Positions 20,118-28,199 of a DNA stretch of 64,000 nt are shown piece by piece. This DNA is from Streptomyces albireticuli (lineage in GTDB: Bacteria > Actinomycetota > Actinomycetes > Streptomycetales > Streptomycetaceae), in contig NZ_CP021744.1 in NCBI RefSeq assembly GCF_002192455.1, positions 620,001 through 684,000 of the forward strand, read 5' to 3'. Below the pieces are notes generated by a model. That model was not told where the DNA came from. It did not search any database and saw nothing but the letters and a program-made list of their open reading frames with translations. Both the position numbers and the translations under genes were made by a program. Every line of letters begins with the position of its first letter. Within the stretch, counting starts at the first letter, position 1.

Positions 20118-20263
20118 GTACACAACCGCCGGCACAACGCCGTCGAGCGCCGCGTCGACCACGTCAAGCGATGGCGCGGCCTCGCCACCTGCTAGGCAAG
20201 ACCGCGGCCATCTACCAGGCCGGACTCCGCCTCGCCGCGATCTTCATCTGGTCAGCGAGGTGA
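20118..20263 (+). pseudogene. Remnant of an IS5-type transposase C-terminus
   Basis: Two frames together encode the end of a DDE transposase: NRRHNAVERRVDHVKRWRG followed by LATC and a stop at 20193, then, shifted, KTAAIYQAGLRLAAIFIWSA and the normal stop at 20261. The E in NAVERRV is the last residue of the DDE triad in this family. A frameshift with nonsense change and loss of the whole N-terminal part show it is inactive. No terminal repeats were found. Confidence 0.75.
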
Positions 20264-20277
20264 TCCGACGGAGCGGA

Positions 20278-20781
20278 CTACGCCGTCCCCTTCGCCAACC
20301 GCTCGTTGAGGGACGCCGCGAACTTGTCCGCTTCTTCCCTGTAGATCTTTTCGAAGGTGGATTCCATCAGGCCGCCGATGCCGAAGACCTTGGCTTCGAT
20401 CTTGATCTCGGAGATCAGCCGGCTTTTCGTGTCTCCGATCGGCTCCAAACGCACCACGCCACTCTGGGAGAGCTTGTCCGCCAGGGTCGAGGGGATCCGC
20501 TTCCAGTCCCAGACACGCGTGGAGATGTGGAACGTGCTCTCCTCGACTTCCCGATAGCCGCTACCGAGGACCTTCGCCACCGGCCCCGGGAAGGCGCGCT
20601 TCGGCTGCATCGCCACCCGGCGTGTGGTCTGCTCGGGACCCTCCTTGCGCTCAACAACGGTCCACTCCGGGTACTCCAGAGCCTGGACGTACGTCTCTCC
20701 CAGGAACGCATCGTCGAGGAGCAGTGCCCAAGTCTCGGACTCGGTGCCATTGAGCTCGTGAGTGATCGTGAATTTTCCCAT
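20278..20781 (-). CDS. DUF2505/SRPBCC-like protein
   Basis: 167 residues. Pattern of a START/SRPBCC-type beta-grip fold: GKFTITHELNGTESETWAL at the N-terminus and the long C-terminal helix IYREEADKFAASLNERLAKG, as in DUF2505 proteins of actinobacteria. These probably bind a hydrophobic ligand, but no function is known. Two starts are possible, ATG 20781 or GTG 20787. Codon bias is weaker than in its neighbours and it borders transposase debris, so it may be a recent arrival. Confidence 0.75.
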   Translation of the reverse strand: MGKFTITHELNGTESETWALLLDDAFLGETYVQALEYPEWTVVERKEGPEQTTRRVAMQPKRAFPGPVAKVLGSGYREVEESTFHISTRVWDWKRIPSTLADKLSQSGVVRLEPIGDTKSRLISEIKIEAKVFGIGGLMESTFEKIYREEADKFAASLNERLAKGTA

Positions 20782-21683
20782 GCCCACAAGTTAGGAGCCC
20801 CCGACTCCACCTGCCGCGACATGCGCCGATCCGGCCACCCTCGTCCAGGCATGTGGCTTGAACCGGCCAGGCGCACCCACCCGCTCAGCAAGCTTCCATG
20901 ATCCAAAGACGATGATATCTGCCCCCGCTCGGCCGGCGCGCAGAGGCTCGCGAACGACCGCACCACCGCGCACACCGGCATCAACGGAATCAACGGAATC
21001 AACGGCACCGGCTTCGGCGCCCGCGCAGCGGCGGTCACCGCGACGCGGCAGCCGCAGGCCAAAGGCACGTAGATACTCAGGGGAGTTGGCTGTTCCCGAA
21101 ACCATGGGTGCTTCCCTGCCCGCCAACCGATTCACGGTCGAGTCGGGTAAGTGCCAAGTCGCGACCTTCCAGGGCGTCAGCGGCGTCGCCGACGGCCAGG
21201 TGACAATCACCTACAACAAGCAATAGCGCCCGGTCGCCGTAGGCGAGCGCGGCACCGCAGAGACGGACCACCGGCGAGACCGGATCGGCCCGCTCCAGTG
21301 CGGCGGCGGGGACGGCACGGCGCCGTCCCGTACGCCGGGAGCTCGACGGGGGTGCAACGCGGGCCACGAGGGCGCGTGCGCAGCCACTCGGTCGGCTCCG
21401 CCGTCATCTCCGGTAACGCGAGGGCCTGTTCGCCGTCCGCGGCCAAGGCACCGGCCGACCTTCCGTCACCGGCCCCGAGGTCACCCGGGCCGCCCGCGAC
21501 GTTTGACCAGTTCCAGGAAGTCAGCGAGCCCCACCACGACGTGCCGGCGACCCTGCCGGGTCAACCGTCCTCCTGGCATGCCGTCAGCATTGCCTTCGCC
21601 ATCAGTCATTGCAACGTTCCGTTGCATTAAGGTTCAGCGTCATTGCATGAATTTTCCCCCTCTCACCTGCGGAAACGCATTTC
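20782..21683. other. About 900 bp of gene debris and AT-rich DNA
   Basis: No intact gene. Short plus-strand stretches with coding character are seen: one ends at 21073 and includes a TGINGINGINGTG tract made by three GGAATCAAC-like units, another ends at 21226 with a segment GKCQVATFQGVSGVADGQVT. Both lack starts and look like C-terminal fragments. From about 21590 the DNA becomes AT-rich and carries GCAA-type half-sites: ATTGCAAC (21608), GTTGCATT (21621) and ATTGCATG (21642), discussed with the P450 and regulator genes. Confidence 0.5.
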
Positions 21684-21718
21684 TTGCGATTGACGCAACC
21701 ATGAACGCAACGTAGCTT
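21684..21718 (+). promoter_or_regulatory. P450 promoter with overlapping inverted repeat
   Basis: TTGACG (21690-21695) and TAGCTT (21713-21718) are 17 bases apart and 45 bases before the ATG at 21763. The inverted repeat TTGCG-N5-CGCAA (21684-21698) covers the -35 box, a position suited to repression. Confidence 0.55.
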
Positions 21719-21762
21719 TCGGGCTACACCGAACACGTACTATCGCGAAGTGAGGAATGACC

Positions 21763-22953
21763 ATGGGGGAATCTCTCCACACCGTTGCGACAATGCCGAC
21801 GGCGCGTCAGCCCGGCTGCCCCTTCGACCCGCCGGCGGAGCTGATCGATGCCCGGCGGCACGGTTCCCTCAGCCGCTACACCCACCCCGGTGGGCAACCT
21901 GGCTGGCTGATCACCGGATACGACCTGGTCAGGTCGGTCCTGGCCGACCCGCGGTTCAGCTCGCGCAAGGAACTGCTGAACGTGGTCGACTTCGAGGTCC
22001 CTCCGGCGCCGCCCGGCGAGTTCCTCCTCATGGACGACCCGGAGCACAGGCGCTACCGGAAACCGCTGATGGGCAAGTTCACCGTCCGGCGGATGCGACT
22101 GCTCACCGCGCGCGTCGAGCAGATCACCGCCGACCGCCTGGACGCCATGGAGAAGACCGGGCCGCCGACGGACCTGGTGACCGCCTTCGCCAAACCCATC
22201 CCCGCCATCGTGATCTGCGAGCTCCTCGGGGTGCCGTACGAGGACCGGGGTTCCTTCCAGGAACAGATCGAGACGTTCCTCAGCGGGGAGACAGGCGAAG
22301 AGGAGCTGATAGCGGCCTACACCGCGACCCAGGTCTACCTCGCGGAACTGGTGGCCGCCAAGCGCGCGAACCCCACCGACGACGTGCTCAGCGAACTCAC
22401 CGACGGCGACCTGACCGATGAGGAGCTGATGGGGATCGCCCTGCTTCTGCTGGCCGCCGGGTTCGACACCACCGCGAACATGCTGGCGCTGGGCACGTTC
22501 GCGCTGCTCCGCAACCCGGCGCAGCTGGCCGCACTGCGCGCCGATCCCGCGCTCACCGACCAGGCGGTGGAGGAGTTGCTGCGGTATCTCAGTGTCGCCA
22601 AGACGTTCATGAGGACGGCGCTGGTGGAGGTCGAGTTGGGTGGCCAGACCATCAAGGCCGGCACGACGGTCGTCCTGTCGTACAACACAGCCAATCGCGA
22701 CCCCGAGCGCTTCACCGATCCCCATGTCCTCGACCTCCACCGGCAGGGCGGCGGGCACCTTGCCTTCGGCCACGGCATCCATCAGTGCCTGGGCCAGCAA
22801 CTCGCCCGCGTCGAGATGCGGGTCGCCTTCCCCGCGCTGGTCAACCGCTTCCCCACCCTGCGCCTGGCCGTACCGCCCGAGGAGATCGTCCTGCGCCCGG
22901 AGACCGCCGACATCTACGGGGTGAAGAGCCTCCCGGTCGCCTGGGACGTGTGA
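21763..22953 (+). CDS. Cytochrome P450 (CYP105/107-like)
   Basis: 396-residue soluble bacterial P450. Landmarks: N-terminal GCPFDPP, I-helix LLLAAGFDTTANML (oxygen-activating A/G-x-D-T-T), K-helix EELLRYL (E-x-x-R) and heme loop FGHGIHQCLGQ with Cys342 as the iron ligand. It needs a ferredoxin and reductase, none of which is encoded here. The substrate is unknown; no biosynthetic core gene is adjacent. Two ATGs (21757, 21763) are in frame; the second leaves a six-base spacer after GAGGA. The upstream GCAA-type sites and a following regulator with similar sites suggest control by that regulator. Confidence 0.93.
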   Translation: MGESLHTVATMPTARQPGCPFDPPAELIDARRHGSLSRYTHPGGQPGWLITGYDLVRSVLADPRFSSRKELLNVVDFEVPPAPPGEFLLMDDPEHRRYRKPLMGKFTVRRMRLLTARVEQITADRLDAMEKTGPPTDLVTAFAKPIPAIVICELLGVPYEDRGSFQEQIETFLSGETGEEELIAAYTATQVYLAELVAAKRANPTDDVLSELTDGDLTDEELMGIALLLLAAGFDTTANMLALGTFALLRNPAQLAALRADPALTDQAVEELLRYLSVAKTFMRTALVEVELGGQTIKAGTTVVLSYNTANRDPERFTDPHVLDLHRQGGGHLAFGHGIHQCLGQQLARVEMRVAFPALVNRFPTLRLAVPPEEIVLRPETADIYGVKSLPVAWDV

Positions 22954-22961
22954 CTGCGAAC

Positions 22962-22999
22962 CGGTGACGGGTGAGGTCGCGCCCGGCCGCCCGTCACCG
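22962..22999 (+). terminator. Hairpin after the P450 gene
   Basis: A 10-bp inverted repeat (22962-22971 with 22990-22999; arms CGGTGACGGG and its complement) begins nine bases after the stop. Confidence 0.6.
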
Positions 23000-23138
23000 C
23001 TGCGGTCAAAAGATTCGGCCGCCCCACCCGTTTCCGACCCTGCCGGAACAACCCGCCGCACACCCTGGCAACTCCCCGGCCGACCAGGGCGAGTCGCTGT
23101 TGCCCATGGTGAACCCCCTTGTGCAACCAGCCGCCAGC

Positions 23139-23293
23139 GTTCAGCGTTGACTGAACACCTGCGAAGGTACATTGCGTTCATTGATCAGACAAAGGGAAAA
23201 AAGTCAATCCGGTTCATTTCAGGGGGCACACGAGGGCCAAATTGCAATGAACGTGAGGTTGAATGCAATGACTAATCAGGCTTCGATTGCAAT
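23139..23293 (+). promoter_or_regulatory. AT-rich control region with three ATTGCAAT-type sites
   Basis: Upstream of the regulator at 23377. ATTGCAAT occurs at 23241-23248 and 23286-23293, with a one-mismatch copy AATGCAAT at 23262-23269; distances are 21 and 24 bases, about two helical turns each. Further upstream GTTCAG-N6-CTGAAC (23139-23156) forms another dyad, and its GTTCAGCGT is repeated before the P450 gene (21633). The sites are well placed for autoregulation. Confidence 0.55.
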
Positions 23294-23376
23294 GGTTTGA
23301 GGGGTGAACACATACTGGGCAGCGGGGCGCGGGCGCCCGAGCTGCGCGCACGTCGACAACGAGGAGACGAGCGCCG

Positions 23377-24099
23377 ATGCCTGGCGGCAGACTCACGCAT
23401 GAGGAGCGTCAGCACATCGCGACGGGGCTGGCCGAGGGGCTCGGATACACAGAGATCGGCCGACGCCTGAGGCGCCCCGCCTCGACCATCATGCGGGAGG
23501 TCACCCGGAACGGTGGCCCCTACGGCTACGGAGCGGACCGGGCACACAGGGCCACACAGCATCGTGCCCGCCGGCGCAAGCAGGCTCAGCCGCCGGCGCC
23601 GCCGGTCCCCGACAGCGGCCATGGGCGTGATCCTCAAGCGGTCCAGGACTTCACCCATTTCTTCACCGCCCTCCTCGAACAGCAGGGGCTGCCCCGGATG
23701 ATGGCCAGGGTGCTGGCCTGCCTGGCCCTCACCGACTCCGGCACCCTCACCGCCGCCGACCTGGTCCAGCGGCTTGGCGTCAGCCCCGCGTCCGTCTCGC
23801 ACGCCATCACCTACCTCGAACAGCAGGGGCTGCTCAGTCGGGAACGAATTCCTGGCACACGCCGCGAACGCTATGTCATCGACGACGACATCTGGCTCCG
23901 GTCCCTGCGTGCGTCTCTCCAGATGAACGACGCCCTGGCGGCCGCGTCGCAGCACGCGACCGAGATTCTCGGGGCCGCGACCCCCGCGGGTACCCGCTTC
24001 GAGTCGACCACCGAATTCCTCCTCCTCGTGAGCGAGTCCCTCCGACAGGTCACGGAGCAGTGGCAGCAGAGCCGGGCCGCCCGGAGCCCCGCCAGGTAA
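23377..24099 (+). CDS. Regulator with IS30-type HTH and MarR-like winged helix (paralogue A)
   Basis: 240 residues in two modules. Residues 1 to about 65 resemble the HTH_38 domain at the start of IS30 transposases (RLTHEERQHIATGLAEGLG, then STIMREVTRNGG, where the second helix is the recognition helix). After a basic proline-containing linker, residues about 95-180 form a MarR/GbsR-like winged helix (LTAADLVQRLGVSPASVSHA and the wing ERIPGTRRERYVI). There is no DDE catalytic domain, so it is a regulator. GAGGAGA precedes the ATG. A close paralogue lies at 28494, on the other side of the sdp operon, and both have the same three-site upstream pattern. It may control itself, the P450 gene, the sdp operon or all three; this is inference. 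Confidence 0.8.
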   Translation: MPGGRLTHEERQHIATGLAEGLGYTEIGRRLRRPASTIMREVTRNGGPYGYGADRAHRATQHRARRRKQAQPPAPPVPDSGHGRDPQAVQDFTHFFTALLEQQGLPRMMARVLACLALTDSGTLTAADLVQRLGVSPASVSHAITYLEQQGLLSRERIPGTRRERYVIDDDIWLRSLRASLQMNDALAAASQHATEILGAATPAGTRFESTTEFLLLVSESLRQVTEQWQQSRAARSPAR

Positions 24100-24227
24100 C
24101 CACCCCTGCGTCGGTGACGCCCCCTCCGATCCTGACGAACCCGGCCATCGGGACCGCGTACGACGGCGTCGGCTCCCCCGAACGGGCCGCACCCGCAGAA
24201 GCCCATGAACACCTTCCCCAGCCACAC

Positions 24228-24257
24228 TTGTTCTATTACTATGCGAACAAATGGAGG
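24228..24257 (+). promoter_or_regulatory. Inverted repeat over the promoter and leader of the DUF1648 gene
   Basis: TTGTTC-N11-GAACAA (24228-24233 and 24245-24250) encloses a possible -10 box TACTAT (24237-24242) and is followed by the ribosome site GGAGG (24253-24257). This is a good position for the GntR protein encoded in the same operon. Confidence 0.55.
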
Positions 24258-24264
24258 TGTTGTC

Positions 24265-25254
24265 ATGCCGCGAACCCGGCACCTGCCCGTCACCGCACAC
24301 CGCTCCCTGGTCACCGTCGCACCGTCCCTCCTGGCGGTCGTCGTCGTCCTCTCGGTCTTCCTCTCCCTGCACGACCGCCTGCCTGCGCGGATGGCCACCC
24401 ACATAGGCCCGGGCGGGGAAGCCGACGGCTTCTCGGGGCAAGGGGCGTTCCTCGCCGTCACGCTGACCGTGCTGCTCGGTGACGCGGTGCTCTTCGGGGG
24501 ACTCGTCCACTGGATACGGACGAACCCCGGCGCTCAGCGGGTGCTCGCGGTCATCGGCGGCGCCGTCGCCGTGCTGACCGGATGGCTGGTCACCGCCGTG
24601 CTGCTGGCCAACGCCGATGCCCGCGACGCCGCTTCGGTCACCTTGCCCGGCCTCCAAGCCGCGCTCGCCTTCGGAGCCGCGGCAGTCTACGCGGCACTGG
24701 GGTGGGTGATCTGCGGCCGGGTTCAGGAGACCGAGACCGCCTCGGGCCCCTCGGCCGGCGCCTCGCGCCTCTCCCTCGGCGATTCCGAGACGGCCGTCTG
24801 GTCCCGCGCCACCGGATCCCGCGTGCTGCCGGTCACCGGCGCCCTCGTGCTGGCCGCCGGCCTCGTGGTGGGGATCACCACCGGATGGCTGCCCGCCCTG
24901 CCCCTGCTGATCACCGGTGCGCCCCTGGCCCTGCTGACCGGAGCGCGCGTCACCGCCGACCGGCGTGGCATCACCGTCACGCCCACCTTCGCCTCCTGGC
25001 CTCGTCTCAATGTCCCGTTGGAGCGCATCGCCGAAGCCGGCCACCGCCCCGTCAACCCCATCCGTGATTTCGGCGGCTGGGGCTACCGGGCCCGGCCCGG
25101 GGCCAGCGGCATCGTGCTGCGCTCCGGTGACGCCCTCTCCGCACGGCTGACCACAGGCAGCGAGTTCGTCGTCACCGTCGACGACGCCGCCACCGCGGCG
25201 GCGCTGCTCAACACCCTGGCCGACCGTGAACGCCGGACTCCCGCCGGAGGGTGA
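24265..25254 (+). CDS. DUF1648 membrane protein, possible SDP immunity factor
   Basis: 329 residues. The N-terminus is a DUF1648 domain: a membrane helix, then LHDRLPARMATHIGPGGEAD, the extracellular motif shared with Bacillus SdpI. At least five further helices follow in two blocks (about residues 70-150 and 195-230), then a cytoplasmic PH-like segment with FGGWGYRARPG and FVVTVDDAA. Bacillus SdpI has DUF1648 plus an SdpI domain and protects against SDP toxin; this protein lacks a clear SdpI domain, so immunity is only a hypothesis supported by its position 0.5 kb upstream of sdpC. It is translationally coupled to a GntR gene, a frequent pairing for DUF1648 proteins. Confidence 0.75.
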   Translation: MPRTRHLPVTAHRSLVTVAPSLLAVVVVLSVFLSLHDRLPARMATHIGPGGEADGFSGQGAFLAVTLTVLLGDAVLFGGLVHWIRTNPGAQRVLAVIGGAVAVLTGWLVTAVLLANADARDAASVTLPGLQAALAFGAAAVYAALGWVICGRVQETETASGPSAGASRLSLGDSETAVWSRATGSRVLPVTGALVLAAGLVVGITTGWLPALPLLITGAPLALLTGARVTADRRGITVTPTFASWPRLNVPLERIAEAGHRPVNPIRDFGGWGYRARPGASGIVLRSGDALSARLTTGSEFVVTVDDAATAAALLNTLADRERRTPAGG

Positions 25255-25256
25255 CC

Positions 25257-25619
25257 ATGCTCTTTCGCGTCGACCACTCCTTGCCGCTCTCACTCGGCGA
25301 CCAGATCGCCGCCGGCGTCCGTGGCGCCATCGCCGACGGCTCCGTACGCACCGGTGAGCGCCTGCCTTCCGCCCGCGAGGTCGCCGAGTCGCTGGGCGTC
25401 AACATGCACACGGTACTGCGTGGTTACCAGCGGCTGCGCGAAGAGGGGCTGATCGAGCTGCGTCGGGGCAGGGGGGCGGTCGTCACCGGAGGATCGTCCT
25501 CCGGACGGGCCCTGCTCGTCGTGCAGGCCCGTCGGCTGGCCGCCGACGCCCGCGCGCTCGGGCTGAGCGATGACGAGCTCCTCACCCTCGTCAGAACGTC
25601 CCTCACCGACGGAACCTGA
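25257..25619 (+). CDS. GntR-family regulator, YtrA-type short form
   Basis: 120 residues. The N-terminal winged helix is typical: PLSLGDQIAAGVRGAIADG, GERLPSAREVAESLGVNMHT, LRGYQRLREEGLIELRRGRG. The C-terminal part is only about 40 residues, as in the YtrA subfamily, so there is no large ligand domain. ATG 25257 has GGAGG six bases upstream; a GTG at 25251 overlaps the preceding stop. It probably represses its own operon through the dyad at 24228-24250. Confidence 0.9.
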   Translation: MLFRVDHSLPLSLGDQIAAGVRGAIADGSVRTGERLPSAREVAESLGVNMHTVLRGYQRLREEGLIELRRGRGAVVTGGSSSGRALLVVQARRLAADARALGLSDDELLTLVRTSLTDGT

Positions 25620-25734
25620 ACTTCCGTACAAAGGGCGCCGATTCCCGGCATCAAGAACACATAAGAAACCCTCGACGGCCGGTGACCTTGTCCTCCGGGT
25701 AATGGAAAAGTTCCTCGCCGATGATCATGTGTCT

Positions 25735-25763
25735 CGCGGACAGCGACCGTTCGACTGTCCGCG
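25735..25763 (+). promoter_or_regulatory. Perfect inverted repeat in the sdpC leader
   Basis: CGCGGACAG (25735-25743) and CTGTCCGCG (25755-25763) with an 11-base loop, 34 bases before the sdpC ATG. It could be an operator or an mRNA hairpin just upstream of the ribosome site. Confidence 0.45.
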
Positions 25764-25796
25764 GGACCGCCACACCACAGTCGAGGGGGAACTCCC

Positions 25797-26486
25797 ATGA
25801 AGATGAAACGGCGCACCGCCGGCATCGTCGGCGTCCTGACGGCCGCCGCGGTCTGCTTCACCGGCGTCACGGCCGCCGCCGCGCCGAGCGCCGCCGACCA
25901 CGCGAAGACCGGCAAGGCCGCGCCCGCCGAGCCGGGACCGAACGCGACCGAGGACGGCAAGGCCGTCTTCAACGGCCTGTTCTTCGGCCAGGGCGAGGTC
26001 GGCGCCGACCTCGCCAAGAGCCCGATGTTCAGCGAGATGCGCAAGGAGCTCGCCAAGGCCGACGCCAAGGACTCCGCGCGCGTCGCCCAAGCGGTCACCG
26101 ACGCCATCGAGGCCAAGTACCCCGGCTTCTTCGCCGGTTTCTACAGGAAGGTCCGCAGCGGTGACCCGCGCAAGGTCGAGTCCGCCGTCAACGACGCCCA
26201 GACCAAGCTGCTGTCGATAGCCGAGAAGACCAGCGCCAAGGACTCGGCACAGCCGGTCCGGAACGGCCAGATGTGCGGCACGCTCGTCGCCGTCGCCGGT
26301 GCGGTCGTGCACGTCGCCGCGGCGGTGACGGCCGCTGCCGCCGCGGTCACCGTGACCGTCGCGGTCGGCGCCAACTTCGTCAAGGCCAAGAACTGGTTCT
26401 GGAGCGTGGCGCCCCAGGGCGACGACACCGCCCTCGGCCACGACGAGGCCGTCGCCACCGTGACGAAGATCCTTAAGGCCGCCTGA
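25797..26486 (+). CDS. sdpC: SdpC-family antimicrobial protein precursor
   Basis: 229 residues. A signal peptide (MKMKRRTAGIVGVL through TAAAAP, cut near residue 30) precedes a soluble region with the family hallmark AVFNGLFFGQGEVG (about residues 56-69) and a strongly hydrophobic stretch at about residues 160-194 (MCGTLVAVAGAV and onward) followed by a polar tail. In Bacillus subtilis the SDP toxin is cut from the equivalent hydrophobic part of pro-SdpC, with help from SdpA and SdpB, and kills sister cells by collapsing the proton gradient. Here the mature part has a single cysteine (Cys160), so the disulfide known for the Bacillus peptide cannot form within the chain. sdpA and sdpB homologues follow directly. 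Confidence 0.88.
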   Translation: MKMKRRTAGIVGVLTAAAVCFTGVTAAAAPSAADHAKTGKAAPAEPGPNATEDGKAVFNGLFFGQGEVGADLAKSPMFSEMRKELAKADAKDSARVAQAVTDAIEAKYPGFFAGFYRKVRSGDPRKVESAVNDAQTKLLSIAEKTSAKDSAQPVRNGQMCGTLVAVAGAVVHVAAAVTAAAAAVTVTVAVGANFVKAKNWFWSVAPQGDDTALGHDEAVATVTKILKAA

Positions 26487-26575
26487 CCCAGGCGCGGCGG
26501 AACAGCACCTCCCGTGGGCCGGGCCACGCCGGCCGCCCGGCCCGCACCCAGACCACCCACGACCGGGATGACGAC

Positions 26576-27193
26576 GTGATACGCCCCCAAGGGACCGCAG
26601 GGGTCCGCAATTACTTCCGCAGAGCCACGCACGGGGTCTCACCGCGCCGGGTACAGGTCTCCGGGCGCTCGGTACTCGCCCTTGTCGCCGTCTGGAGCCT
26701 GGCGATCCTCTACGTGGCGCAGGTCCACGTACCCAAGAACGTGCTCTCCTTGCCGGGCCAGAAGCAGGCCCGCTCCACCGTCGCCGACGTCGCCCCGCAA
26801 GGCTGGGCGTTCTTCACCAAGTCGCCCCGGGACGTGGAGGTCCTGCCCTATCGGCAGGCCGTGAGCGGCGACTGGACCTCCTTGGCCCTCACTCCGCACT
26901 CCAGCCCCCGCAACGCCTTCGGCCTCGACCGCGCGTCCCGCTCCCAGGGCATCGAGATCTCCCTCCTGCTCAACCTGGCCGAGAAGAAGGACTGGCAGGA
27001 GTGCGAGGAGGACCTCGCCGACTGCCTGGCCGGCGCCCGGCCCGCGCGGAAGGTCGAGAATCCCTCGCCCGAACCGACGGTCTGCGGCCGTGTCGCGCTC
27101 GTCCAGGAGAAGCCCGTCCCCTGGGCCTGGCGCGACCTCGTCGACGAGCGCACGACGCCCGAGCGCTTCCTCACCCTGGACGTCACGTGCTGA
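26576..27193 (+). CDS. sdpA: SdpA-family SDP maturation protein
   Basis: 205 residues. One N-terminal membrane helix (about residues 31-50) and the family motif PQGWAFFTKSPRD (residues 74-86) identify SdpA. Cysteine pairs near the C-terminus (WQECEEDLADC and TVCGRV) are notable. In Bacillus, SdpA is a soluble or membrane-associated factor needed together with SdpB to make active toxin. The start is a GTG at 26576 with a weak GGGA site; no other start in frame precedes the membrane helix. Its stop overlaps the sdpB start by seven bases. Confidence 0.88.
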   Translation: MIRPQGTAGVRNYFRRATHGVSPRRVQVSGRSVLALVAVWSLAILYVAQVHVPKNVLSLPGQKQARSTVADVAPQGWAFFTKSPRDVEVLPYRQAVSGDWTSLALTPHSSPRNAFGLDRASRSQGIEISLLLNLAEKKDWQECEEDLADCLAGARPARKVENPSPEPTVCGRVALVQEKPVPWAWRDLVDERTTPERFLTLDVTC

Positions 27194-28182
27194 CCCGCGC
27201 CCGCAGCGTCCCGCTGCCCTGGGGCAACGCCTACGGGCTCGCCCGCACCCTGCTCGCCCTCGGCACGGCGGGCACCCTGGCCTTCAGCAGCACAGCCACC
27301 CTCTTCCGGCCCGTCGTGACGATCGGCGAATACCCGCTGTGCCAGGGCATGACCGCCGGCGGGGCGTTCTGCCTCGTACCCCGGGGGCAGTTCGACGTGC
27401 TCCGGTGGCTGTCCGTGGCGGTCCTGCTGGTCGTCGCGTCCGGCTGGCGGCCGCGACTCACCGCCCTGCCGCACGCCTACATCAGCTTCAGCGTCTTCTC
27501 CGGCATCGCCATCGGCGACGGCGGCGACCAGATCACCTGGATCCTGTCCCTGCTGCTGGCGCCTGTAGCACTCGGCGACGGACGGCGCTGGCACTGGCAG
27601 ACGCCCGAAGCCCCCACCGCCGACGCGCCGTCCACCCGCGCCACCCGAGGCTGGGCTCTCCTCGGCACCAGCGCGTGGACCGTCGCCCGCCTCCAGATGG
27701 CCTTCCTCTACTTCCAGGCGAGCGTGGCCAAACTCCCGCACACCGAATGGGCCGACGGCAGCGCCATGTACTACTGGGCGAACAACTCCTCCTTCGGCTT
27801 CCCCGTGTGGCTGCGCCCCCTGACCGACCCGGTCGTCTACTCCCCCGTGGGCATCGCCGCCCTGACCTGGCTGCCCGTCGCCCTGGAGCTCGCCCTGGCC
27901 GCGGCGCTCCTGATGCCGCAGCGCAGACGATGGGCGCTGCTCCCGCCGGGTATCGCATTCCACTTGGGCATCGCCGTCCTGATGGGCTTGTGGAGTTTCG
28001 CCTTCGCCATGTGGGCAGGCCTCTTCCTCCTCCTGTCCCCCATCGGACACAGTTTCCCGTTCCGTGCCTCCAGCCGTTCACGAAAGACGACGACACCATC
28101 CGTATCCGCGCCACCGATCGACAGCTCACCCGCGGATCCGGAACCCGCCTCGGCGCCGCCCCCGTCGTCCGCGGTGAACTGA
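27187..28182 (+). CDS. sdpB: SdpB-family membrane protein (HTTM-like)
   Basis: 331 residues with seven or more membrane helices. The beginning PWGNAYGLARTLLALGTAG and the segment LQMAFLYFQASVAKL are characteristic of SdpB, which is related to the HTTM domain of vitamin-K-dependent carboxylases, although it lacks evidence of that activity. The proline/serine-rich tail (after about residue 295) is cytoplasmic. It is needed for toxin maturation in Bacillus. GTG start inside the end of sdpA. The order here is C-A-B instead of the A-B-C of Bacillus. Confidence 0.87.
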   Translation: MLTRARSVPLPWGNAYGLARTLLALGTAGTLAFSSTATLFRPVVTIGEYPLCQGMTAGGAFCLVPRGQFDVLRWLSVAVLLVVASGWRPRLTALPHAYISFSVFSGIAIGDGGDQITWILSLLLAPVALGDGRRWHWQTPEAPTADAPSTRATRGWALLGTSAWTVARLQMAFLYFQASVAKLPHTEWADGSAMYYWANNSSFGFPVWLRPLTDPVVYSPVGIAALTWLPVALELALAAALLMPQRRRWALLPPGIAFHLGIAVLMGLWSFAFAMWAGLFLLLSPIGHSFPFRASSRSRKTTTPSVSAPPIDSSPADPEPASAPPPSSAVN

Positions 28183-28199
28183 AGAACGGCGGCCCCGGC

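Noticed and set aside
20858..21226. 122-codon plus-strand frame as an intact gene
   Set aside because: Start region has no coding character and contains minus-strand upstream DNA of the DUF2505 gene; only the last 40 codons look coding, so it is recorded as debris.
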